Source of the DNA: Saccharicrinis sp963677345 | Lineage (GTDB): Bacteria; Bacteroidota; Bacteroidia; Bacteroidales; Marinilabiliaceae | Direction: 5' to 3' | NCBI GenBank assembly: GCA_963677345.2 | Contig: CAXXLC010000012.1 | Coordinates: forward strand, 62,001 to 126,000 | Length of the DNA stretch: 64,000 nt | Shown here: in pieces, positions 47,172-57,589 of the stretch | How the letters are laid out: each line of letters starts with the position of its first letter | Position numbering within the stretch: position 1 is the first letter of the stretch | The notes under the pieces: generated by a model | Seen by the model: the letters and a program-made list of their open reading frames with translations, nothing else | Databases searched by the model: none | What the model was told of the DNA's origin: nothing | Position numbers and translations under genes: made by a program

Positions 47172-48683
47172 ATGTTATACAATCGGATAAAGATTTTTTT
47201 TCTAATAGCAGTTGGAGTACTTACGCAAATGTGTACCTCTAACTCCAATAATAAAAATAAAGGTAATCCTTACGAGGATGATTATACAAAAATATCAACC
47301 CTTAAAAACAGAGATAAATGGAATGGAGCTAATGTTCATGATCCTACATGTATCAAGGTTGGGGATACTTATTATTTGTATTCTACAGATGCTTATTATA
47401 TAGCTCCTAATATGAATTTTAAAGACGATCCGTCAGTTAAAATGGGTCATACTCCTATTCGTAGTTCAAAGGATCTGGTTCATTGGAAATTTGAAGGTTG
47501 GGTGTTTGAAGATTTTCCTGAAGAAGCTTTAACGCACGTGAAGGAAACAAATCAGGGAAATTCTCCGGATGGAATCTGGGCTCCATATATTCATCAAAAA
47601 GGAGATGAGTTCAGATTATATTATTCGCTTTCTTATTTTGGATCCAACGGGTCTTTCATTGGGATGGCAACTTCAAAATCGCCGCTGGGTCCATGGAAGG
47701 ATATGGGTGAGGTTGTTAAAACATTTCGCGATAGTGAAATGAATGCCATCGATCCTACTGTTTTATCCGATCCACATACCGGTAAAGAGTGGATGATATA
47801 CGGGTCATATTTTGGAGGATTATTTTGTATGGAGTTAGATCCGGAAACCGGTCTGGCAAAAACAAAAGGTGATCAGGGTGTTGTTGTGGCCCGAAGAGCT
47901 GACGGTAAGAGTCGTGTCATTGAAGCGCCGGAAATTGTTTATAACAAAGAGCAGGATATGTACTACTTGTTTGTATCTTATGATTCGTTATTTACCTACT
48001 ACAATGTCAGAGTTGGCCGATCAAAATCTCCAACAGGTCCTTTTCTGGATTATTTTGGTAATGATATGAGGGATACTACCAATAATTATCCAATACTTAC
48101 GTATACTTATAAGTTCAACAATCAACCGGGGTGGGCTGGCAATGCTCATTGTGCAGTCATTGAAGATAAGGGTAAATATTATGCTTTTCACCAGGGACGA
48201 TTAGCACCGGTAAATTTGATGCTTCAGTTACAATGTCGTGAAGTGAAATGGTTAAAAGATGGCTGGCCCGTTTTTTCTCCCGAAAGATATAATATTTCAG
48301 ATGAAAAATCAGCTTTTACTCATTCAGATTTGGATGGAAGCTGGGAGGTTATTGAATTAAAAGATCTGTTGGAGCTTGCGGATCAGGGAGAAATTCAAAT
48401 TCCTGTGGGTGAATGGAAGTATACCCCTAAAGCATTTAATTCTTCAAAAGAAATGATTGTTACCGATGGTAAGGTGATGTTTGATAATGATAATTATAAA
48501 ATTACCGGAGTTAAAGTCAACGGCGATTCCATGATGTTTACTGATAAAGATGGGGTAAAAGTCGAGTGTAAGTTGTTTTCCGGTTGGGATTGGGAAAATG
48601 AAAATAAAACAATTTTATTTTCAGGTATCTTGCCAAATGGACATGGTTTTTGGGGTAAAAAAATAGTAAAGCAGGAAATGTAA
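47172..48683 (+). CDS. GH43 arabinanase lipoprotein
   Basis: A 503-residue lipoprotein (lipobox TQMC, C21). The GH43 triad is D57 (NVHDPT), D194 (AIDPTV) and E251 (IEAPEI). A C-terminal lipocalin-like domain (SWEVIELKDLLE, GEWKYTP) follows the propeller, as in arabinan-specific enzymes of subfamily 4/5 type. The frame can be extended to TTG 47166, but ATG 47172 is the natural start. TACTTTTG at 47114 could be its -7 element. It lies right after the HTCS gene and before a second GH43, so it is probably part of the arabinan regulon. Confidence 0.87.
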   Translation: MLYNRIKIFFLIAVGVLTQMCTSNSNNKNKGNPYEDDYTKISTLKNRDKWNGANVHDPTCIKVGDTYYLYSTDAYYIAPNMNFKDDPSVKMGHTPIRSSKDLVHWKFEGWVFEDFPEEALTHVKETNQGNSPDGIWAPYIHQKGDEFRLYYSLSYFGSNGSFIGMATSKSPLGPWKDMGEVVKTFRDSEMNAIDPTVLSDPHTGKEWMIYGSYFGGLFCMELDPETGLAKTKGDQGVVVARRADGKSRVIEAPEIVYNKEQDMYYLFVSYDSLFTYYNVRVGRSKSPTGPFLDYFGNDMRDTTNNYPILTYTYKFNNQPGWAGNAHCAVIEDKGKYYAFHQGRLAPVNLMLQLQCREVKWLKDGWPVFSPERYNISDEKSAFTHSDLDGSWEVIELKDLLELADQGEIQIPVGEWKYTPKAFNSSKEMIVTDGKVMFDNDNYKITGVKVNGDSMMFTDKDGVKVECKLFSGWDWENENKTILFSGILPNGHGFWGKKIVKQEM

Positions 48684-48713
48684 TTTTTGTTTTAATAGAA
48701 TTTTATAACTTTT

Positions 48714-48734
48714 GACCTATTTGTAGGTCTTTTT
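48714..48734 (+). terminator. Short terminator after the GH43 gene
   Basis: GACCTA (48714-48719) pairs with TAGGTC (48724-48729) around a 4-base loop, followed by TTTTT. Confidence 0.6.
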
Positions 48735-48749
48735 GATTGATTTTTTATT

Positions 48750-48778
48750 TTTGTAGAAATATGCTAATCGTATTTTTG
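48750..48778 (+). promoter_or_regulatory. Bacteroidota-type promoter for the next GH43 gene
   Basis: TTTG at 48750-48753 and TATTTTTG at 48771-48778 match the -33 and -7 elements with a 17-base spacer, at the short end of the usual range. It follows the terminator at 48714 and lies 56 bases before the start codon. Confidence 0.45.
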
Positions 48779-48833
48779 ATGCAATAATGATTTGTTAATT
48801 AAATAGTTTATAAGAGGATATTCAAACAAAACA

Positions 48834-49856
48834 ATGGAAAATATTAAGATGATATTAAGAAATGGAGTATTATTGGTCCTGGTATTTTTAACCTTTGCCT
48901 GCTGTCATAATGTAGAACAAAAAAACATCGAATATGTTAATCCTATAGCTCCGCAGCGAGCCGATCCCTGGGTTTATAAAAATGACGATGGAGTGTATTA
49001 TTTTATTGCAACAGCTCCCGAATATGATAGAATTGAAATAAGGAAATCAAATACCATCAATGGAATAGGTACAGCAAAGCCTGAGGTGGTGTGGGAAAAG
49101 CATGAAAAAGGTGTTATGGGTGGTTATATTTGGGCACCTGAATTGCATAAAATTAATGGTAAATGGTATATTTATTTTGCTGCAGGTGATGCCGAAAATG
49201 TTTGGCATATTCGTATGTACGCTTTATCCAATGATTCAGATGACCCAACAACAGGTGACTGGGTTGAAGAAGGACGCATCTTTACTCAGAAAGACTCTTT
49301 TTCGTTGGATGCTACTACCTTCGAAAATAATGGAGACCTGTATTATGTATGGGCTCAAGGTGTAAGAGAAGGTGAAAATACATCATTATTAATTTCAAAA
49401 ATGGAGTCTCCAACAAAACTTATGGGGCCCGAAGTGATTATTTGTGATCCTACTTTAGATTGGGAGAGACGTGGTTATAAAGTCAATGAGGGGCCGGCTG
49501 TTCTTAAAAAAAATGGGAAGATATTTCTCACGTACTCTGCCAGTGCTACTGATGCCAATTACTGTATTGGTATGTTGTGGGCAGATGAGAATGCCAATTT
49601 GTTAGATCCTCATTCATGGCATAAGTCACAAGATCCTGTTTTTTATACCAATAAAGAAGCTCGTAGGTTTGGTCCCGGCCATAGTTGTTTTACAGTGGCT
49701 GAAGATGGTAAGACTGATGTTTTAATTTATCATGCCCGGGTTTATGAGCAAATCAGAGGTAATTCTTTGTTCGACTTTAACAGACATACCAGAGCTCGTT
49801 CTATAGCTTGGGATGAAAAGGGAATGCCGGATTTCAGACAAAATCAAGCTGATTAA
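48834..49856 (+). CDS. GH43 exo-acting alpha-L-arabinofuranosidase-like lipoprotein
   Basis: A 340-residue single-domain GH43 with a lipoprotein signal (LTFACC). Triad residues are D44 (QRADPWV), D159 (FSLDATTF) and E219 (NEGPAVL). The compact size and the YIWAPELHKINGKWYIYFAAG text resemble subfamily 26, whose known members release arabinose from alpha-1,5-arabino-oligosaccharides. It probably finishes the work of the two larger arabinanases. An internal start at 48849 is possible. A bidirectional terminator separates it from the opposing HTCS gene. Confidence 0.83.
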   Translation: MENIKMILRNGVLLVLVFLTFACCHNVEQKNIEYVNPIAPQRADPWVYKNDDGVYYFIATAPEYDRIEIRKSNTINGIGTAKPEVVWEKHEKGVMGGYIWAPELHKINGKWYIYFAAGDAENVWHIRMYALSNDSDDPTTGDWVEEGRIFTQKDSFSLDATTFENNGDLYYVWAQGVREGENTSLLISKMESPTKLMGPEVIICDPTLDWERRGYKVNEGPAVLKKNGKIFLTYSASATDANYCIGMLWADENANLLDPHSWHKSQDPVFYTNKEARRFGPGHSCFTVAEDGKTDVLIYHARVYEQIRGNSLFDFNRHTRARSIAWDEKGMPDFRQNQAD

Positions 49857-49871
49857 TAAATCTCAAATATT

Positions 49872-49917
49872 AAAAAAGCTGCACTGTTTTATAGGAAGAT
49901 AATGGTGCAGCTTTTTT
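49872..49917. terminator. Bidirectional terminator between GH43 and HTCS genes
   Basis: A 13-bp stem (49872-49884 with 49905-49917) has A-rich and T-rich outer arms and serves the convergent genes on both sides. Confidence 0.85.
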
Positions 49918-49966
49918 TATGACTTTATTTTTTGTATTACGTATTTCTGTAGTGTATTAAAAAAAA

Positions 49967-52900
49967 TTAATTACGTTTAAAATAGGCACTTGGCGATTTT
50001 CCATACTGGTTTTTAAAAGCACGGCTAAAATAGGTTAATGATGTAAAGCCTGATTTATATGCTGCTTCAGAAAAACTACATCTGTCATTGTTTATCATTT
50101 CAATTGCACTTCTAAGTCGGATAAGTCTGATGTATTCAGTGGTTGAACAATTGATCAAACTTTTTAGTTTGGTATGCAGTAATGATCTGCTTACATGCAA
50201 TTTATCAATAATAAATTGAACATCCATTGATGTATTGTCAATGTTTTCTATAATAATACTGGTTAAATCCTCTATAAATTCCTTATCCCTTTGTGAAGAG
50301 CTTAACTCCGAAGGGTTTATGTTTGTATTTTCGTGAAAGTTTTTAATAATATTTTGACGTGTACGAATAATATTGATGATATTTTGTTTTAATATTTGAG
50401 GTAAAAATGGTTTTTCCAAATATATGTCAGCCCCTTGTTTTAGTCCTTCATATTGATTCTCACTACCTGATTTTGCAGTTAAAAGAATAATTGGGATATG
50501 TGAAGTTTCAATGTTCGATTTCAGGATATTTGTTAGTTGTAGACCATCCATTTCAGGCATCATTACATCGCTGACAATTAAGTCATAAGTTGCATTGTTG
50601 CCATTAATAATAGATAATGCCTCTTTGCCGTTTGAAGCTGTATTTATATTAAATTCAATTAAAGTCTCTTTTAAAAATGCCAATAATTCATCATTGTCTT
50701 CAACAATCAGTAAAGAAGAGGTGTTTTTTTTGTTATTATTTGGTTCTAAGAATTGAAAGTGGTTTTCCTCTTGGGTTGAAAAGTTTAGCTTTTCATCTGA
50801 TAATTGTTTTGCGTAATAGCTGTTATATAATTCGGATTTGGTGTAACTGTTTTTATCGCAGGGTAAAATTATGCTTATAAATGTACCTTTATATAACTCA
50901 CTTTTAATGTCGATAGTACCATGATGTAGCTTAACTAAATTATTCACATATGATAATCCTATTCCAACGCCTTTGTTCAATTTTTTTGCAGATTCTGATT
51001 GAAAAAATCTCTTTTGTACTTTAATAAGTTCTTCTTCCGGAATTCCGGGTCCATTGTCATTAACGTTAATTATTAATTGTTTTACGCTGTTTATTTCAAC
51101 ACTTAATTTAACGGTGTCTCCTTCTTTGCAATATTTAAATGAATTAGATAAAAGGTTGAAAATGATTTTTTCTATGATGGCTTTGTTTAACCAAACTTCC
51201 TCGTAATTATGGCTGTATGTGGCAAAGAAGTTTATTTTATGGTGTTCGGCAATACATCTGTATGCATCTTCAATGTTTTTAATGTACAGGAAGTCTGTGC
51301 TGACAGATACGCGAAAATCAGGAGAAGTTTCTTCTATTTTTCTAAACTCCAGTAGCTCGCCAAGCAGAGAATTAAGTCGGTTTACATTTAAATAAATACG
51401 ATTTAGTTGTTTTTTTATTGTCAAACCAAACTCCTCATGTTCAATTAATTTTGCTAAAGGTCCTAGTATAAGTGATAATGGAGTTTTTATTTCATGAGAT
51501 ATATTAGTAAAAAACTCTAACTTAAAATTATTTATTTGTTCATTGTGTAATCGTTTTTGTTTTTCAAGGGCAACTTGCGATTTTGTTTTTTGCATTTTAA
51601 TGATAATGCTATTCAGTAGTAAAAAGAATGACAGAAAAATTAAAGCATATGTGGCAAAGGCATACGGTGTTAACCAGAAAGGTGGTTTTATTATTAATTT
51701 TATTTTATTAGCGGAGCTTTCATTTATCCAGGCATTGTTTGATGATTTTACAATAAAGGTATATTTCCCGGGATCCAGATTTGTATATGTGGCAGATGTT
51801 TTATTGCCTACATAATTATAATTGTTATCAAAACCTTCCAGTTTATATGCATAAGAAATAGACCCGTTATTTGTATAATCAAGAGATGTGTAATTTATCG
51901 TAATTGCATTTTGATTGTGTTTTAAATTGATTATAGGTGATGAAGTTATTGATGTTGAAATGGCCGATTTTAAACCTGGGAAAATATGATTGTTAAATAG
52001 TAGTAATTCGGTAAATTGCACAGGGGCAGGTTTTGTATATACGTAATTTTCAGGATTAATGGAAATCATACCCTCGTTTCCTCCAAAGTAAATGATACCT
52101 TTTGAGTCTCTGAATGCTGCTCTAAAGTTAAACTGATTAAATGGAATTCCTGAATTAGAATCATAATTTGTAAATGAATTATTTTCTGGATTCAGGTTTA
52201 CTAACCCCAAATTAGTACTTACCCATATTGTTTGATCATTTGCTTCCTCAATGGCAAATATTCTATTGGCCGGAAAATGATTGTTTTTATTATAATAGGT
52301 AATGCTTTCTGATTTATCATTATAACGTATTAATCCCTTGTTATTGGTCGCAATCCATAACCTGTCTTTACTGTCGGTAAATATTTGTGCAAAAATATGA
52401 TCAGAGCTTAATTTAGTGTGTTTTGCTATTTTTTTATTTTTAGGGTTGTATGAATAAATACCTTGATATGAACACATCCATAAGATATCTTTTTTCCAGG
52501 TAAATGAAACAAATACCTGATTTTGTATTAGGTTATTATTTATACGGCTGAATGTTTTTGTTGCGGTATTATATACCGATACCCCTACATCTGTGCCTAT
52601 ATAAATCAAAGAATCTTTGTGGCTAAAAGAGTAAACAAAGTCCGATCCCAGCATTGGTTCATTTGATACATGTATACATCTGATGTGTTCATTCTTTGTA
52701 TTTAATATATTTATTCCTCCTGAATATGTTGCAATCCAAAGGTCATTGTTAACCATTAAAATATCATGAACGTTTTCGTAAGATAAATAATTGTTATTAA
52801 TAGATTCTGTGACTTTTTCAATAACACCTGTTTGGGGAATAAGTTTGTTAATACCCATATCTTCAGTGCCAATCCATATATTATTGAATCGATCTTCTAA

Positions 52901-53974
52901 AAAGCAACTTACTACTTTTCCTCCAAGATGGTGTTTGCCAGTTCCTGTTTTCCAATGCGTAAATTTCGTTGGCTTATCACACCACAGATTAATACCGCCA
53001 AAGTAGGTTCCTAACCAAACGTTACCTTCATTATCTGTAAATGCATTATATATGGGATTTGTATTTAATCCTTCCGGATTAGTCCTGTCATATTTAAAGT
53101 GTTGAAATCTGCCCGAATATTCATCCCAAATACATAAGCCGTTTTCAGTACCTATCCAAACTCTGTTTTTCTTGTCAATTGTTACGCAATGCACCATATT
53201 GTGTGGAAGCTTTGGTTTTGTCTGTGTGGTAAAACTTTTCAGCTTTCCTGAAGGATAATTTATTTTAATTAGTCCGGTGGCATAGTTTCCTATCCATATA
53301 TTGTTGTTTACATCTATATGCATAAACACAATTTCTGCAGATCTTGTTGGTGTTATTTCAAACTGGCTGTAAGCCTTGGTTTTTGTGTGATACACTAATA
53401 GCTTGTTGCTTGTGGTATATGCAGCAATGATATTTTTGTTTGATGCAATTTTAAGGAATTGTGGGGTTGTTGATTTGTTTAATGTTTTAGTGAATATCTT
53501 AGAAAAAGAGATGCTTCCGTTGTTTATATCTAATTCTTTAATACTGTTATCCTGAAGAAATAAAACTGTATTTGAAGAGGTTCCGGTTACACAATCTTTT
53601 TTGATATTATTGTATAATGGGGTGAAGGGTTTAAAACATTCTGTATTATAATCAAAATAGTAATAGAAATTCTGCATAGATTCAACTAATATTAGAGAAT
53701 CGTTAATGCATGAGATAGATTGTGGTTCCAGCTCAATTTCATTATTTAATACATCATAGGCCGGAAACTTAACAAAACGATTATTTTCAAATCGTGTTAT
53801 ATTTTCTCTGGTAGCAACCCAAATAAAGCCATATTTATCTTGTTTTATACCTTTAACATACGACGATGATAGTCCTTCTTTATTGGTATAATGAATAAAT
53901 TTTGGAGTCTTAATATTTGCAGTTGCTAATACTTGAAAAATCGTAAACAGAAAAGTAAATAATGTAATTCTCAT
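49967..53974 (-). CDS. Hybrid two-component system regulator (HTCS), intact
   Basis: A 1335-residue one-protein sensor and transcription factor. After the signal peptide come 14 or so propeller repeats (QDKYGFIWVATREN, DKKNRVWIGTENGLCIW) and the YYY domain. A membrane helix follows (about residues 775-800), then HisKA with H827 (FFTNISHEIKTPLS), the ATPase (NLLSNSFKYCKEG, GVGIGLSYV), a receiver with D1136 (LIVSDVMMP), and a C-terminal AraC domain (HVSRSLLHTKLKSLINCS, SGFTSLTYFSRAF). It is divergent from the GH97/GH127 genes, which carry a shared repeat motif upstream and are its likely targets. Confidence 0.95.
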   Translation of the reverse strand: MRITLFTFLFTIFQVLATANIKTPKFIHYTNKEGLSSSYVKGIKQDKYGFIWVATRENITRFENNRFVKFPAYDVLNNEIELEPQSISCINDSLILVESMQNFYYYFDYNTECFKPFTPLYNNIKKDCVTGTSSNTVLFLQDNSIKELDINNGSISFSKIFTKTLNKSTTPQFLKIASNKNIIAAYTTSNKLLVYHTKTKAYSQFEITPTRSAEIVFMHIDVNNNIWIGNYATGLIKINYPSGKLKSFTTQTKPKLPHNMVHCVTIDKKNRVWIGTENGLCIWDEYSGRFQHFKYDRTNPEGLNTNPIYNAFTDNEGNVWLGTYFGGINLWCDKPTKFTHWKTGTGKHHLGGKVVSCFLEDRFNNIWIGTEDMGINKLIPQTGVIEKVTESINNNYLSYENVHDILMVNNDLWIATYSGGINILNTKNEHIRCIHVSNEPMLGSDFVYSFSHKDSLIYIGTDVGVSVYNTATKTFSRINNNLIQNQVFVSFTWKKDILWMCSYQGIYSYNPKNKKIAKHTKLSSDHIFAQIFTDSKDRLWIATNNKGLIRYNDKSESITYYNKNNHFPANRIFAIEEANDQTIWVSTNLGLVNLNPENNSFTNYDSNSGIPFNQFNFRAAFRDSKGIIYFGGNEGMISINPENYVYTKPAPVQFTELLLFNNHIFPGLKSAISTSITSSPIINLKHNQNAITINYTSLDYTNNGSISYAYKLEGFDNNYNYVGNKTSATYTNLDPGKYTFIVKSSNNAWINESSANKIKLIIKPPFWLTPYAFATYALIFLSFFLLLNSIIIKMQKTKSQVALEKQKRLHNEQINNFKLEFFTNISHEIKTPLSLILGPLAKLIEHEEFGLTIKKQLNRIYLNVNRLNSLLGELLEFRKIEETSPDFRVSVSTDFLYIKNIEDAYRCIAEHHKINFFATYSHNYEEVWLNKAIIEKIIFNLLSNSFKYCKEGDTVKLSVEINSVKQLIINVNDNGPGIPEEELIKVQKRFFQSESAKKLNKGVGIGLSYVNNLVKLHHGTIDIKSELYKGTFISIILPCDKNSYTKSELYNSYYAKQLSDEKLNFSTQEENHFQFLEPNNNKKNTSSLLIVEDNDELLAFLKETLIEFNINTASNGKEALSIINGNNATYDLIVSDVMMPEMDGLQLTNILKSNIETSHIPIILLTAKSGSENQYEGLKQGADIYLEKPFLPQILKQNIINIIRTRQNIIKNFHENTNINPSELSSSQRDKEFIEDLTSIIIENIDNTSMDVQFIIDKLHVSRSLLHTKLKSLINCSTTEYIRLIRLRSAIEMINNDRCSFSEAAYKSGFTSLTYFSRAFKNQYGKSPSAYFKRN

Positions 53975-54343
53975 ATCTTAACCTTACAATTTCAAATTTT
54001 ATTACTTGTCAATTTTTTACTAAAGGTCATTTATAACAATTCAATGATTTAGTGCTTAACTAAGAATAAATTTTTTTTGAAAACGAACACAACGAAGATA
54101 TCAAAAATACAGAGATTTTAGTAAACAAGGTCTATTTGCATGAACATATAAGTGGTTTGTTAATTTTAATAGTTATTTTGTAATAGTCAGATTCATAAGG
54201 ATATATGTAATTTTGTTGTTATGTGGTTTAATAGGCTTGTAGACATACGTGTAAATAAAAAACACATATGTTTCTGTTTAAATTGTATGAAAATCAGACT
54301 TTTGAAGTTGATAAATTATTGTTGCATATTATTTAATGACCCA
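53975..54343. other. Divergent control region between HTCS and GH97 genes
   Basis: About 370 bases, AT-rich. It contains the tandem ACATAYGT motif at 54243-54273. An open frame runs from 54221 into the GH97 gene but carries no signal peptide and covers the motif, so it is treated as leader. Confidence 0.55.
54243..54273. promoter_or_regulatory. Candidate operator upstream of GH97 gene, 21-bp period
   Basis: ACATACGTGT (54243-54252) and ACATATGTTT (54264-54273) start 21 bases apart. A related pair with the same period precedes the GH127 gene at 57804-57834, and ACATATGT palindromes precede the SusC at 62634. Confidence 0.5.
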
Positions 54344-57300
54344 ATGAAAAGAAGTGTCTTTGTTCTTCTGCAAATCTTGTTTGTTTTCTCAAATTTTTGT
54401 TATTCTAAAAATGTAGATCTTAGGTCTCCTGATGGTAAAACTAAAGTTGAAATAAAATATGATAGTGGAATATCATATAAGATCTATCATTTGGATAAAC
54501 TTGTATTAGATCAGTCTAAAATTGCTTTACGTCTTCAGGATGGAAGGGTTTTGGGTAATAACCCGCAAATTTTAAGTATCAATAAAGAAATTGTTCATGA
54601 AAGTATTGATGCTCCCTTGTATAAATTCTCTTCGTTTGAGGTTAATTATCGTAAGGTGATAACCCGGCTTAAGAGTGGTTTTAAGCTTGAATTCAGGGTT
54701 TATGATAATGGAGGTGTTGCTTATCGGTTTATTGTAAATCAAAGTGACAATAATATACTAACCAATGAACAGGTACAGTTTAATTTTAATCAAAACTATA
54801 AAGTTTATGCTGCTCATACAACAGGTAAAAAAGATCCCTTAGCCATGGCTTTTCAAAATACTTATTCTGTAACAGAATTAAGTAAAGTTGATTCAAGTTT
54901 GATTTTCTTACCAATGACGGTAGATTTAAAAGATGGTTTAAAACTAACTATTACAGAATCTGATTTAGAAAATTATCCAGGAATGTTTTTAAACTTAGAT
55001 CAGTCCAAAAGTGGTTTTAATGGTGTTTTTGCTGGATATCCATTGGGTGTTGATTATTATTCATGGAGAAGTCAGGAGTATGTTACTAAACGAGCATCGT
55101 ATATCGCTAAATTAAACGGAAATCAAAAATTGCCATGGAGAATCATCTCTATTTCAGAAAAAGATACTGAAATGCCTGTAAATAATCTGGTATATGCCTT
55201 GGCATCACCCAATCGGATTGGCGATTGCAGTTGGATTAAACCCGGGAAATGTGCTTGGGAATGGTGGAATGACTGGGGAGTGTATAATGTAGATTTTCAG
55301 GCGGGTATTAATATGGCCACTTATAAGTATTATATTGATTTTGCATCAAAGTATGGTCTTGAGTATGTTATTTTAGATGAAGGCTGGTATAATGGCAAAA
55401 AGGGAGATATGTTTGATGTAGTTCCGCAAATCGACATTAAAGAACTGGTTGATTATGCACGAAAACGAAATGTAGGTATTGTTTTATGGACGGTATTTAA
55501 TGTGCTGGATAAGCAATTAGAAGATTCGTGTAAATACTATTCTAAGCTAGGAGTGAAAGGTTTTAAGGTTGATTTTTTAGATAGAGATGATCAGGAAGCA
55601 ATAAAGATGGTTTACCAAATTGCTGAAACCGCTGCTAAATATAAACTTGTGCTTGATTTACATGGTTTTTATAAACCTACAGGAATAAACAGAACTTATC
55701 CTAATATTATAAATTTTGAAGGTGTATTTGGAATGGAAGAAATGAAGTGGAGTACTCCCAAAGTGAATATGCCTCAATATGATGTTACTTTCCCATTTAT
55801 CAGAATGATGGCCGGACCAGTGGATTACACTCCTGGCGCCATGCGTAATGCTACTAAAAGTGATTTTAAACCTATCTACAGTAATCCTTTAAGTCAGGGT
55901 ACTCGTTGTCATCAGTTGGCAACCTATGTGGTTTATGATTCTCCATTTACAATGTTATGCGATGCTCCGGTTTATTACGAAAAAGAAGAAGATTATACTA
56001 AGTTTTTATCTGAAATTCCTTTGGTTGCTGATGAAACAAAGATACTTAAAGGTATAGTCGGGGAGTATATTGTTACTGCAAGAAGATATGGTACGGATTG
56101 GTATATTGGTGGGTTAACTAACTGGGATGATAGGGATTTAAGTTTTGAATTATCTTTTTTAAGTGAAACAGGAATTTATTGTGCCACTATTTATGAAGAT
56201 GGCATCAATGCTAATAAACAGGCTGCAGATTATAAAGTTCGTAAATTGACAGTTAATAATAAGTCTGTTCTTAATATTAAGTGTGCATCGGGTGGTGGAT
56301 TTGTTGTAAAATTAAAACACTTGGAAATAACAGGTAAGAAAGAATTGTACCTCCCCAAAGAAATTTATTTAGTACCAGAAGATAATGATTTTAGTAATAA
56401 TGAAAGTGAGTATAGTTTCAAACGATCCTTACAGTCTGAAAACCTGGCATTATTCTGGAGTAAGGAGTATGGCGAAAATCCTATGGTAAACTCTGATTCA
56501 ACAAAAGCTTTTAACCCTCAGCGTGTTATTGAAGAATGTGAACGTTTTTATAATTATTATGTCAACGAACTAGAGATTGTTCAAAAAGGTTGTTCTCTTA
56601 CTGATAAGTATAAGTTGCTGATATTTGTTTTTGGTGGAAACGAAGGAACTGCTTTTGGGGGAGGAGCTGCTGATAAAGTAGGTGTTTTATGGACTCCTGC
56701 AGTTAGAATTAATAGGGAGCCTTATGGTGCACTGGCTCATGAAATGGCACATAGTTTTCAGTATTTAAGTAATGCTGATTATGGAACAGGGCCAACTGGG
56801 CCAATTATTGAAATGTCTGCTCAGTATATGTTGTGGCAGGTGTATCCCGAGTGGATGACATTTGAAAAATACCATTTGGATGCATTTCTTAAAGGAACCC
56901 ATTTTGCCTTTTTGCATCCCAATAATATGTATCACTCTCCTTTTGTGATTGAATATTGGTCGCAAAAGCATGGAAAAGAATTTTTCGGAAGGTTGTGTAA
57001 AGAAACTCAATGTGGAGAAGATCCGGTAAGTACATATAAGCGTATAAATGCATTAACACAAGAAGAGTTTAATGATGAAATGTTTGATGCATATCGTCGA
57101 TTTGTTACCTGGGATCTGGAACGAGTTGAGCAGGTTGCTTCAAAATATACAAATCTTCATCAAACTAAATTAGTTAATGAGGGAAATGGTTGGTACAGGG
57201 TTGATTCAGTTAACTGTCCTCAGAATTATGGTTATAATGCCATTCAATTAAAAGTTCCCGATGCAGGTTCGGTTGTCGAATTAAATTTTAAAGGAATCAC

Positions 57301-57589
57301 AGGTTCACCCGGATACTCAAATGTAAAAACTGAATATGCAGGTTGGCGATATGGTTTTGTTGCATCTTTAAAGTCGGGAGAAAGAGTTTACAGCGATATG
57401 TTTAAAGATAATGAAGGACAGGCAAGCTTTATAGTACCCCCAAATACAGAATATTTATGGTTTGTAGTAAGCGGAGCGCCAACAAAACATTGGCCTGTTG
57501 AATTTAACTGGGAATCTACAGTTAATGACAATCCGGATGAACAGTGGCCGTATAAGATTAGGTTGAAAGGAACTGAGTTTAATAAGTAA
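54344..57589 (+). CDS. GH97 retaining glycosidase fused to a DUF6055-like HExxH domain
   Basis: A 1081-residue exported protein. The ATG at 54344 is chosen over 54221 because MKRSVFVLLQILFVFSNF is a signal peptide. The N-terminal beta-sandwich and central barrel are GH97. The nucleophile region GFKVDFLDRDDQ (D410) marks the retaining branch, which includes alpha-galactosidases and enzymes active on beta-L-arabinopyranose. WEWWNDWG and VILDEGWYNGKK are typical. From about residue 690 a second module follows, with ALAHEMAHSFQYL (H799, E800, H803), resembling DUF6055. In this locus beta-L-arabinopyranosidase or alpha-galactosidase activity is likely; the role of the HExxH module is unknown. Confidence 0.84.
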   Translation: MKRSVFVLLQILFVFSNFCYSKNVDLRSPDGKTKVEIKYDSGISYKIYHLDKLVLDQSKIALRLQDGRVLGNNPQILSINKEIVHESIDAPLYKFSSFEVNYRKVITRLKSGFKLEFRVYDNGGVAYRFIVNQSDNNILTNEQVQFNFNQNYKVYAAHTTGKKDPLAMAFQNTYSVTELSKVDSSLIFLPMTVDLKDGLKLTITESDLENYPGMFLNLDQSKSGFNGVFAGYPLGVDYYSWRSQEYVTKRASYIAKLNGNQKLPWRIISISEKDTEMPVNNLVYALASPNRIGDCSWIKPGKCAWEWWNDWGVYNVDFQAGINMATYKYYIDFASKYGLEYVILDEGWYNGKKGDMFDVVPQIDIKELVDYARKRNVGIVLWTVFNVLDKQLEDSCKYYSKLGVKGFKVDFLDRDDQEAIKMVYQIAETAAKYKLVLDLHGFYKPTGINRTYPNIINFEGVFGMEEMKWSTPKVNMPQYDVTFPFIRMMAGPVDYTPGAMRNATKSDFKPIYSNPLSQGTRCHQLATYVVYDSPFTMLCDAPVYYEKEEDYTKFLSEIPLVADETKILKGIVGEYIVTARRYGTDWYIGGLTNWDDRDLSFELSFLSETGIYCATIYEDGINANKQAADYKVRKLTVNNKSVLNIKCASGGGFVVKLKHLEITGKKELYLPKEIYLVPEDNDFSNNESEYSFKRSLQSENLALFWSKEYGENPMVNSDSTKAFNPQRVIEECERFYNYYVNELEIVQKGCSLTDKYKLLIFVFGGNEGTAFGGGAADKVGVLWTPAVRINREPYGALAHEMAHSFQYLSNADYGTGPTGPIIEMSAQYMLWQVYPEWMTFEKYHLDAFLKGTHFAFLHPNNMYHSPFVIEYWSQKHGKEFFGRLCKETQCGEDPVSTYKRINALTQEEFNDEMFDAYRRFVTWDLERVEQVASKYTNLHQTKLVNEGNGWYRVDSVNCPQNYGYNAIQLKVPDAGSVVELNFKGITGSPGYSNVKTEYAGWRYGFVASLKSGERVYSDMFKDNEGQASFIVPPNTEYLWFVVSGAPTKHWPVEFNWESTVNDNPDEQWPYKIRLKGTEFNK

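Noticed and set aside
54221..54343. N-terminal extension of the GH97 protein from an upstream ATG
   Set aside because: The extension lacks a signal peptide, the internal start at 54344 gives a proper one, and the extension overlaps a motif shared with other promoters.
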